A stretch of 9,562 bases of DNA from Alphaproteobacteria bacterium UBA6038 (lineage in GTDB: Bacteria > Pseudomonadota > Alphaproteobacteria > Micropepsales > Micropepsaceae). The DNA is taken from NCBI GenBank assembly GCA_002429315.1, contig DIZC01000046.1, positions 1-9,562 of the forward strand, written 5' to 3'. The notes under the pieces are model-generated. The model saw only the letters and a list, made by a program, of their open reading frames with translations. It was not told the origin of the DNA and searched no databases. This document shows positions 1-5,791 of the stretch, piece by piece. The position numbers and the translations under genes are program-made. Each line of letters begins with the position of its first letter. The stretch's first letter is position 1.

Positions 1-16
1 CTGACTGGATCGTGCT

Positions 17-1597
17 CTAGCGCCGCAGCGAGAACAGGCGCATGGGATTGTCGAGTTGCTCGTCCGGCAGTTCTCCCACCAGCTCGCAATGCGGCCGTCC
101 CGCCGCGGGGCCGGCATGCAGCGCTGCCGCAAAATCCTCGCTCACATGGATGGCGCCCGCGGGCGTTGAGAGCGCGATCATTCGCGGCAGCTCCGCCGCG
201 GAACCGATCAGGATCGTGCCTTGGCCGAACGGATCCTTGACCCGCTCGGCGATTCCGTAGTGGCCGGCGATGCGCAGCTCCGTTGTTTCGCCCAGCGCCT
301 CCCGGACAGCGAGCGCGGCGCGCGCGGCCGCGGTGGTCGACTCGAAAGCGACGAGCACGGCCTCCCCGGTCCAGCGCGGCTGCACCAGCGGCTTGGGCGC
401 GGCCGACAGCACTCGCGCCAGTTTGCGCACGACATCCGTCGAGAGCGCGGCAGCGCCGTCGATACGGAGCATCACCGCCAGGCATTGCCGCTCGCCGGCG
501 CTCCGCGCTCTTGTCTTGCCGCGGGAGCGCACCCGTGGCGCAGCGATCACCTGTTGCTTGCGCCCGCTTCTTTTCCACAAAGCGGCGATCCAGCCGCTGT
601 CGCCGGTCTTGCCGTCGAGGATGAGCAACTGGACCGCTTCCGTTGCCAACACTTGCGCCTGCATCACGGCCAGACCCATGGCCACTTCCGCGGCCAGACG
701 GATGGCGAGCGGCGAAGCGGGATCGGCCGCGCTTTCGATCGCGCGCACGCTCTGCGCCGCGGCGACGATGCGGTCGAAGCGCGCGGCCCAATCGCCGCCG
801 GAGCGCGCCACTGACACCTTGTGGAATTCGTCCTGCGGCGCCGGCAGGATCAGATGCAGCTCGGCGCCGGCTTCGAGCAGCGCTTCGGCGATCAGGATGT
901 CGGCGCCGGCGGCCAGCGCGCCATAGCCGGAGCCGATGCGCTCCCCGGCGATCGCCGCGCGGACCTCTTGCGCCAGCGCTCCGCTCTTGCCGGCCAGCGC
1001 CATGTGTCCGGCAAAATGCAGCGTCCGCGGCGGACGCAAGGCGTCGAGCCAGGAGGCATCCTCGCCCAGCTCATCGAGGATCAATTCGAACTGGCGCAAG
1101 GTGGAGGCGTGGTCTTCATAGGCTTGCGGCGCCAGCGCGATGGCGTGCGCGAAAGCTTCCCTAGCCTGCGCCACATCGCCCAGCAGCAGCAGCGCCTCGG
1201 CGCGCGTGGTGGCGCGATAGTAAGGCGTCTCGGCTTCGTCCGGCTCACGCTCGGATTTTTCCAGCACGCGCTGCGCCAGGGTTCGCGCCCGCTCGCGCCG
1301 GCCGGCGAGCAGCGACAAGGTCGCAGCATTGATCAGCGGATAGGTTGCGCCGCCGATCTCGCTCGCCCGCGCATAGGCGGAGGCCGCCTCGAGGAACAGC
1401 CGCCGCCGCCGCTTGCCCTTGGCCTCGCGTGCCTGGTCCTTGAGCAGGCGGCCGCGCACGCTGAGCACGGCCGGATCGTCCCGCGTCTTCTCGAAGCCGG
1501 CCTCGCGGAACATCTGCCACGCCTGCTCCACCGCCCCCGACCTCGCGAGAGCGATGATGCGAAGGAGAGTGGGTGCACTGGATGTTATCGCCATCAT
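17..1597 (-). CDS. TPR / SLOG-like / degenerate cyclase-like multidomain protein
   Basis: Predicted cytoplasmic signalling protein of 526 residues with no signal peptide or membrane segment. Residues about 8-180 are helical TPR-like repeats; the stretch around 84-150 (YPLINAATL, then AEALLLLGD) resembles the DUF4071 / MAP3K TRAFs-binding TPR family. Residues about 190-345 look like a Rossmannoid domain (LHFAGHM at 193-199; GYGALAAGADILIAEALLEAG at 224-244; LHLILP at 247-252), which I read as SLOG-like. Residues about 370-526 resemble a class III nucleotidyl cyclase domain (IDGAAALS, WTGEAVLVAF, LRIAGHYGIA). The first metal Asp is apparently replaced by Arg378 and the second by Glu412, so catalysis is unlikely and a sensing or scaffold role fits better. 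The start overlaps the upstream stop in ATGA (1597-1594) without a clear ribosome binding site, suggesting translational coupling; a second ATG lies directly after the first. Last gene of the TIR cluster. Domain reading is by eye; the exact biological role is unknown. Confidence 0.8.
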   Translation of the reverse strand: MMAITSSAPTLLRIIALARSGAVEQAWQMFREAGFEKTRDDPAVLSVRGRLLKDQAREAKGKRRRRLFLEAASAYARASEIGGATYPLINAATLSLLAGRRERARTLAQRVLEKSEREPDEAETPYYRATTRAEALLLLGDVAQAREAFAHAIALAPQAYEDHASTLRQFELILDELGEDASWLDALRPPRTLHFAGHMALAGKSGALAQEVRAAIAGERIGSGYGALAAGADILIAEALLEAGAELHLILPAPQDEFHKVSVARSGGDWAARFDRIVAAAQSVRAIESAADPASPLAIRLAAEVAMGLAVMQAQVLATEAVQLLILDGKTGDSGWIAALWKRSGRKQQVIAAPRVRSRGKTRARSAGERQCLAVMLRIDGAAALSTDVVRKLARVLSAAPKPLVQPRWTGEAVLVAFESTTAAARAALAVREALGETTELRIAGHYGIAERVKDPFGQGTILIGSAAELPRMIALSTPAGAIHVSEDFAAALHAGPAAGRPHCELVGELPDEQLDNPMRLFSLRR

Positions 1598-2253
1598 CCA
1601 GCTGATGGCCGCCTCGTTGGCAGCGGCTTCCTTCGCCGTCGCTTTTTCTTGCTGGTGTTGGTGAGTTGCTGGCCATGATGCTTTTGCCTGGTTCCACGGT
1701 TTTTAATCTTTGGATCTTCTGTCCACTTGATGGGGGGCTGGCCAGCTGGACCGTATTGCAAGTACATGTTGTATGAATCTGAACCACTCGGGGGGGGATT
1801 GAAATCTTGGAACTCGATGACGCGACCGTGGCCGTCGGACTCATAATAGCAAGGTGCGAGTCCCGTATATAAATCGTGCTTATCGGTCTCGGTCAGCATG
1901 GCAGGGACATTATCCTGGAACGCAAGCGACGAATCGTCAGCACCGATAATTTGAACAATGACATACGACGGCTGCTTTACCACAATATCCGGCGGAGTAT
2001 CGGTGTTTATGTTATAGAGACCTCGCGTCTTAGGTGGCAAGATATTGTTCTGCAATTGATAGGTGAAGTCATCTATTGTAATATTTCTGTATATTCCACT
2101 TGGTTCTATATATTGAAACGATGGCGGCGTTGATTTACGTGTAATCTGCAGTCTATGAAACACAATTTCATAGTTTGCTGCAGTAGGCGCGGGCCATCCC
2201 ATAGCATATCCATCACCTACGAATCGGTTATTAGTTACAAGAACGAGCGTCAT
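1594..2253 (-). CDS. Hypothetical protein, AT-rich gene between TIR and TPR genes
   Basis: I do not recognise this 219-residue protein. The body (residues 1-180) is rich in Tyr, Ile, Val, Pro and Asn with alternating hydrophobic stretches (LVLVTNN, YVIVQIIG, YNMYLQYG), suggesting a beta-rich fold. There is no signal peptide or obvious membrane helix. Near the end is PIKWTEDPKIKNRG (174-187), followed by a strongly basic tail with KKKRRRR at 202-208, which could bind nucleic acid, acidic lipid or a partner. The ATG at 2253 is chosen because GGAGAGAG lies just upstream; an in-frame TTG at 2271 would add six residues. It lies 51 bases after the TIR gene and overlaps the following gene by four bases, so it is probably part of the same transcript. 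Its central DNA is far poorer in GC than the neighbours (18 of 60 bases in 2041-2100), a sign of foreign origin. It also holds a C8 tract and a long inverted repeat. Confidence 0.78.
   Translation of the reverse strand: MTLVLVTNNRFVGDGYAMGWPAPTAANYEIVFHRLQITRKSTPPSFQYIEPSGIYRNITIDDFTYQLQNNILPPKTRGLYNINTDTPPDIVVKQPSYVIVQIIGADDSSLAFQDNVPAMLTETDKHDLYTGLAPCYYESDGHGRVIEFQDFNPPPSGSDSYNMYLQYGPAGQPPIKWTEDPKIKNRGTRQKHHGQQLTNTSKKKRRRRKPLPTRRPSAG
2146..2183. repeat. 38-bp inverted repeat inside the AT-rich hypothetical gene
   Basis: CTATGAAA (2153-2160) pairs perfectly with TTTCATAG (2166-2173) across a CACAA loop, and outer arms CTGCAG (2146-2151) and CTGCAG (2178-2183) also pair, with small unpaired stretches of one and four bases between. 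It lies in the segment encoding NYEIVFHRLQI, near residues 28-37. In mRNA it could form a strong hairpin close to the start of the gene; as DNA it could be a binding site. Confidence 0.55.
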
Positions 2254-2304
2254 TTTCTCTCTCCATCGCAAAATTAAGCCACCTAACTCGCAACTTTTTG
2301 TCGT

Positions 2305-3912
2305 TCATTGCGGGCTACTTTGGTGTGCTTCGTTTAAGAGATCTGAACGCAACTTTTCCCAGAGCTTATTGGTGCTATCCACATGGGCCAATTTGTCCGC
2401 CATAGCGATGGCACGTAAGAAACGTGCTTTCGCTGCCGCCCGACTACCTGTAAGACGTTCCAGATTTGCTAGCGAACGTTGAAGAGCAATCCATGAATCT
2501 TTCAAGTCCATATTGCTAGGGTCAACTGCCATCTGTCGTTCGAGGATGGATTGCTGTTCAAGTCGCTTCAGCCTTGCATGTTCGAGATCCCCATTGAGAC
2601 GGAACGTCTCGGCCATATCTGCTAGCGCTTCCATGAGATCGTAGTTCAGTTTGTTTCTTGCGTCGCGATTCTGGTGATCTTCGTCAGGATGGCGTGCTGC
2701 CAGAGAAATCTGATTGAGCGCTGCCGAACAATGGCGTAGGGCACCTCTACGATCCGCGGGATGCTGACGCGCAATTGCGCAGAGATTTCCCTCGGCGTAG
2801 CCTTCCTCCTCGCGATATTTCGTACTCCGCGGGTTCAAGCGCATCATCTGATCAGCCAGCGCCTCGTAGCGGAGGAATGCCTGCTTGGCCGACGCAAGCC
2901 TGCCGCGGTCGTAGTCTACGTAGCCGACCCAGTATTCGCTCTGCGCATGGTCGTAGATGCGCTCGGGATCGTTGGGTGCCTCGGCCAACAGTGCGGCGGT
3001 GGTGCGCGCAGCTTCACGAAATTTCTTCAACGCCGCGTCATGATCCCCCCGCGTTTCGTCGTCCTCGCCCATGGCGTGGAGGATGCGGGCGCGGCGCTCG
3101 AGCGAGTCCACCGGCAGGCGGTCGAGGTCCTCGTCGCTGTAATAGTGCAGCGCGCGCTGGTTGACGGCGGACATCACGTCGAGCCGTCCGACGCCTTTCA
3201 GCCTGTCTCTCAGATCGGTCAACATGAACTCGACCAGTCCTTCCGCTTCGCTGCGCTGGCGCTCGGCTTCGCTCCTCGCGTTGAGCGCGAACACCGCCAA
3301 CAGGCCCATCAATAGCGCGACCACGAGGGCCCCCGCCGTGACGGCCGTCACGCGCTGTGTTTTTCTGTGCGCGTCGCGCCGCACCAGCTCGTCGAGGCCG
3401 ATGCCCGCGATTCCCGCCACCAATTTGAGCAAGCCGAGCTGCTCGCCGTCGCGGCCGCGGCGGAAATCGGCCGCCAGCGGCTCGACCATCTCGCCGTCCG
3501 CTCCGGCCAGGCGCAAGGCCGGCGGGAAACAATCGCCCGGCTCGCCTTCGCGCGCCGCCGCCAAGATCGGACGATTCGGATGCAACTCGCGGAACACTTC
3601 GATTTCGCGGCCAACCCATCGGGAGGCGGCGGCAGAAGGCGAGCAGACGACGATCAGACTCCGCGAAGCTTTGAGCGCGGCGCACACTTCGGTGGAGAGA
3701 TCGTGCGCGGCCGGCAGTTCCTCGCGGTCGCGGAAGATGGGGGAGAGGCGTCGCGGCACCGGCCCTTGCGGCGTGAGTCGTCCCACCAGCCGGGCGGGCA
3801 AGACGTAATTCTCCAAACGCGAATGAAGGCGACGGCCGAACGCCGCGTCCTTATGGCTGTAACTGATGAAGGCCCAATAACGCGCGCCTTCGCCGACGGC
3901 ATCGTCTGCCAT
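2305..3912 (-). CDS. Membrane-anchored TIR domain protein with TPR-like C-terminal region
   Basis: A 535-residue protein. Residues 10 to about 150 form a TIR domain: WAFISYSHKD (13-22) is the first strand and box 1, LSPIFRDREELP (56-67) follows, SLIVVCSPSAAASRWVGREI (85-104) carries strand D and the W-x3-E motif. Glu103 is at the position expected for the catalytic glutamate of NAD-cleaving TIR domains. Residues about 188-210 (VTAVTAGALVVALLMGLLAVFAL) are one transmembrane helix. A coiled stretch (SEAERQRSEAEGL) and FMLTDLRDRLKGVGRLDV follow, then about 270 residues of TPR-like helices (for example ARILHAMGEDDETRGDHDAALKKFREA). The TIR part is probably cytoplasmic, which would place the TPR region in the periplasm if the single helix spans once; topology is inferred. 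Family members commonly hydrolyse or cyclise NAD+, but activity here is unproven. First gene of a three-gene minus-strand cluster. The 3' third is less GC-rich than the TIR-coding part. The ATG at 3912 follows a G-rich stretch. Confidence 0.9.
   Translation of the reverse strand: MADDAVGEGARYWAFISYSHKDAAFGRRLHSRLENYVLPARLVGRLTPQGPVPRRLSPIFRDREELPAAHDLSTEVCAALKASRSLIVVCSPSAAASRWVGREIEVFRELHPNRPILAAAREGEPGDCFPPALRLAGADGEMVEPLAADFRRGRDGEQLGLLKLVAGIAGIGLDELVRRDAHRKTQRVTAVTAGALVVALLMGLLAVFALNARSEAERQRSEAEGLVEFMLTDLRDRLKGVGRLDVMSAVNQRALHYYSDEDLDRLPVDSLERRARILHAMGEDDETRGDHDAALKKFREAARTTAALLAEAPNDPERIYDHAQSEYWVGYVDYDRGRLASAKQAFLRYEALADQMMRLNPRSTKYREEEGYAEGNLCAIARQHPADRRGALRHCSAALNQISLAARHPDEDHQNRDARNKLNYDLMEALADMAETFRLNGDLEHARLKRLEQQSILERQMAVDPSNMDLKDSWIALQRSLANLERLTGSRAAAKARFLRAIAMADKLAHVDSTNKLWEKLRSDLLNEAHQSSPQ
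3337..3352. repeat. 16-bp perfect palindrome inside the TIR gene
   Basis: CGTGACGGCCGTCACG is identical to its own reverse complement. It encodes part of Val-Thr-Ala-Val-Thr-Ala at the start of the transmembrane helix. The same palindrome occurs at 4006-4021, and identity between the two copies extends to 19 bases in inverted orientation (3335-3353 versus 4005-4023). It could be an intragenic operator half of a pair or a codon coincidence. Confidence 0.6.
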
Positions 3913-4005
3913 CGCACCGCCCCCCGAAGAGCCGAGTCAAGTTTGCCAGAACCCAGGGTTGCGTACAACGCCGGATTTCTCTCGCCGAATACGAAGATGA
4001 AGAGG

Positions 4006-4021
4006 CGTGACGGCCGTCACG
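4006..4021. promoter_or_regulatory. Candidate operator palindrome in the divergent intergenic region
   Basis: A perfect 16-base palindrome, CGTGACGGCCGTCACG, lies in the 214-base region between the divergent TIR and lipoprotein genes, 93 bases from the TIR start and 105 bases before the lipoprotein start. Its symmetry and placement suit a homodimeric repressor or activator controlling one or both genes. An identical copy lies at 3337-3352 in the TIR gene. No regulator gene is visible in the window. I could not define convincing -35/-10 boxes around it. Confidence 0.4.
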
Positions 4022-4083
4022 GCCCCAGTCCTTCCAAAGGGGTTCAATCCGCCTCGAGCAAGCCTCCGCCGATGCGGGGCAGA

Positions 4084-4102
4084 GGAGCGCAAGGGGCGCT
4101 CC
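4084..4102 (+). other. Stem-loop in the 5' leader of the lipoprotein gene
   Basis: GGAGCGC (4084-4090) pairs perfectly with GCGCTCC (4096-4102) across the five-base loop AAGGG. It ends 15 bases before the GGAGGAG ribosome binding site (4117-4123) and is not followed by a T run, so it is not a classical terminator. It may stabilise the mRNA leader or be incidental in GC-rich DNA. Confidence 0.4.
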
Positions 4103-4126
4103 GCAAAAGGAATTGTGGAGGAGAAC

Positions 4127-4885
4127 ATGTCGAAGATCACAACGTCGGGATTCGGTTCGGCTGCCGCCCGCAATCTGAAATTCGTGCTGGTGCCGGCGCT
4201 CTTGGCCTGCACCTCGCTCACCGGCTGCGGGACGATGACCGGCGCACAGCACCTGGTGAGCGCCGAGCCGCTCAATTTGCAGCCGCCCAACCCACCTATC
4301 GTCAATCCAGCGGACAAGCGCGAATATCTTGGACGGATGGTTATGGATTCGGAGACGAAGTGCAGCACATTCGTGAACGGGCTCGTTCTGAACGAAACAA
4401 GCACCAATACGACGCTCGATATCCTTGGGACCGTGGCGTCCGCACTGTCGACGGCGTTCACGCCGCTGGGCACCAAGACTGCGCTGTCCGCTGCAGCCAC
4501 AATCGCAACGGGATCGAAGACCGCCATCGACACCGACATCTACGACAAAGCCGCCATCTCGGACTTTTCGACGGCGATCCAGAAGACTTACAGCGCAAAA
4601 ATCGCGAGCTACACCGACGCGCTGCCAACGCTTGCTGACACCGGTGCCGCGCCGCTCATCGTCAGCAACGAGGTTGCAAAGATCCAGGCCATTCACGCGC
4701 TCTGTGCCTTGGCCCCGGCCGAAGCCTCGATCCAGTCGCAGTTGGGCGGCACCACTCAAGGTGCGCCGCAAGTTCCGCCGGCCGGCACACCGGGTGAAGA
4801 AGCGCCCCAGGGACTGTTCGGACAACGAGGTCATCCGACCGAGCCGTCTGGCACCCATGCACCCATTTGGGGAAATGGCTGGTGA
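4127..4885 (+). CDS. Predicted lipoprotein of unknown function
   Basis: A 252-residue protein with a lipoprotein signal: basic Arg15 and Lys18, a hydrophobic stretch (FVLVPALLACTSL) and lipobox LTGC with the acylated cysteine at 34, so it should be anchored to a membrane facing the periplasm. The mature part has a Ser/Thr/Ala-rich helical body (about 85-200) with two further cysteines, Cys79 (ETKCSTF) and Cys193 (HALC), which could form a disulfide. A Pro/Gly-rich tail, from about residue 205 on, is probably disordered. I do not recognise the family. The ATG at 4127 is chosen because GGAGGAG lies four bases upstream and because the lipoprotein signal begins soon after it. The reading frame is open back to 4007 but that extension has no supporting features. 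It is divergent from the TIR gene, sharing the intergenic region, so co-regulation is possible. It might belong to the cell's core genome rather than to the TIR cluster. Confidence 0.87.
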   Translation: MSKITTSGFGSAAARNLKFVLVPALLACTSLTGCGTMTGAQHLVSAEPLNLQPPNPPIVNPADKREYLGRMVMDSETKCSTFVNGLVLNETSTNTTLDILGTVASALSTAFTPLGTKTALSAAATIATGSKTAIDTDIYDKAAISDFSTAIQKTYSAKIASYTDALPTLADTGAAPLIVSNEVAKIQAIHALCALAPAEASIQSQLGGTTQGAPQVPPAGTPGEEAPQGLFGQRGHPTEPSGTHAPIWGNGW

Positions 4886-4933
4886 TTTTCGCCCGGCCCC
4901 GTAGGCTCGCTCCTGCTCGCAACGAATGCTAGC

Positions 4934-5006
4934 TGGTTGGGGGACTAGGATTCGAACCTAGAAGGCAGAGTCAGAGTCTGCAGTCCTACCGTTGGACGAT
5001 CCCCAA
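4934..5006 (-). tRNA. tRNA-Gln (anticodon CUG), with imperfect acceptor stem
   Basis: Cloverleaf read on the minus strand: acceptor TTGGGGA (5006-5000), D arm GTCC/GGAC, anticodon stem GCAGA/TCTGC with loop CTCTGAC giving anticodon CTG (4974-4972), T arm CTAGG/CCTAG with loop TTCGAAT, 3' acceptor strand TCCCCCA, discriminator A and an encoded CCA at 4936-4934. It decodes CAG. Two oddities: position 2 (T) faces C71, so the acceptor stem has a mismatch where Gln tRNAs normally have G2-C71, and the variable region is only three bases (CTT). One extra G in the 5' run would restore the full stem as TGGGGGA, so a single-base sequencing deletion is a possible explanation. Confidence 0.88.
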
Positions 5007-5113
5007 CGGTGCGGCCGAAACAGGGGCAAGCAGCCCGGCCTGTCAAACTTGCCGGCGCAGCAGGCGCGTCGGCTTGGCGCAAGACGCCGTTTCAGCGCAT
5101 CCTCGCAAGGGCC

Positions 5114-5791
5114 ATGACCTCCACAACCAGATCGGCACGCGTGCGCGTCAAGACGGCGAAAGGCAGGCGGCCCTCCTCGACCAAATGGCTCGAGCGCCAG
5201 CTGAACGATCCCTATGTGCGCGAGGCGAAGGCGAAAGGCTATCGCTCGCGCGCGGCGTTCAAGCTCGCGGAGCTGGACGACAAATTCCACCTCCTGAAGC
5301 CCGGCGCGCGGGTGCTGGATCTGGGGGCTGCGCCTGGCGGCTGGAGCCAGATCGCGGCGCACAAGGTTGGCGCCGCGGGCAAGGTAGTGGCCGCCGACAT
5401 TCTGGACATCGCGCCATTGCCCGGCGTCACGGTGCTGCAGCTGAATCTATCCGAACCCGCCGCATTGGCCGTGTTGCAAGGGGCGTTGGGCGGGCCCGCG
5501 GACATCGTGCTCTCGGACATGGCGGCGTCCACCACCGGCCACCGCGCCACCGATCACCTGCGCACCATGGCGCTGCTGGAAGCCGCGCTGGACATTGCCG
5601 ACGCGGTGCTGAAGCACGGCGGCGCCTTCGTCGGCAAGGCGTTTCAAGGCGGCGCCACCGGCGAATTGCTTGCGCGCATCAAGAAAATGTTTCGCGCCGT
5701 AAAGCATGTGAAGCCTCGCGCATCCCGGGCGGAATCGGTAGAGCTTTATCTCGTGGCGACCGGCTATCGCGGCGAACAGGGGCGGACATGA
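5114..5791 (+). CDS. rlmE: 23S rRNA (uridine-2552-2'-O)-methyltransferase RlmE
   Basis: RlmE (FtsJ/RrmJ) transfers a methyl group from S-adenosylmethionine to the 2'-O of U2552 in the A loop of 23S rRNA, a late step of 50S subunit assembly in the cytoplasm. The 225-residue product has the full catalytic tetrad of the family: Lys50 (SRAAFKL), Asp135 (VLSDMA), Lys175 (FVGKAFQG) and Glu210 (SVELYLVATG), matching E. coli K38, D124, K164 and E199. The SAM-binding motif is DLGAAPGGWSQ at 69-79. The N-terminus is about 11 residues longer than in E. coli and basic, as is common in alphaproteobacteria. The ATG at 5114 is chosen because AAGG lies just before it and the family begins near here; the frame is open upstream to 5009 next to the tRNA, without homology. 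The stop overlaps the next start in ATGA (5788-5791), so the two genes are probably co-translated. Confidence 0.95.
   Translation: MTSTTRSARVRVKTAKGRRPSSTKWLERQLNDPYVREAKAKGYRSRAAFKLAELDDKFHLLKPGARVLDLGAAPGGWSQIAAHKVGAAGKVVAADILDIAPLPGVTVLQLNLSEPAALAVLQGALGGPADIVLSDMAASTTGHRATDHLRTMALLEAALDIADAVLKHGGAFVGKAFQGGATGELLARIKKMFRAVKHVKPRASRAESVELYLVATGYRGEQGRT

Noticed and set aside
1245..1844. 199-codon minus-strand frame overlapping the junction of the last two cluster genes
   Set aside because: It is a shadow frame; the genuine frames on both sides have family motifs or a good ribosome binding site.
1876..2133. 85-codon plus-strand frame in the AT-rich gene
   Set aside because: It lies antisense to the better supported 219-codon gene and has no ribosome binding site or recognisable motif.
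4007..4126. 40-codon N-terminal extension of the lipoprotein
   Set aside because: The ATG at 4127 has a strong ribosome binding site and a lipoprotein signal follows it; the extension would bury the signal and spans the palindrome and hairpin.
3913..4126. Sigma-70 style promoter boxes in the divergent region
   Set aside because: Partial matches (for example TTGCCA with a TACAAC at wrong spacing) were too weak to call.
3367..4638. 423-codon plus-strand open frame opposite the TIR gene
   Set aside because: It is antisense to the TIR gene and runs into the lipoprotein gene in another frame; composition is Arg/Ala/Gly-rich as expected of a GC-rich shadow frame.
5074..5787. Upstream extension of the DUF885 frame through rlmE
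   Set aside because: It reads rlmE out of frame; the signal peptide and ATGA overlap fix the start at 5788.
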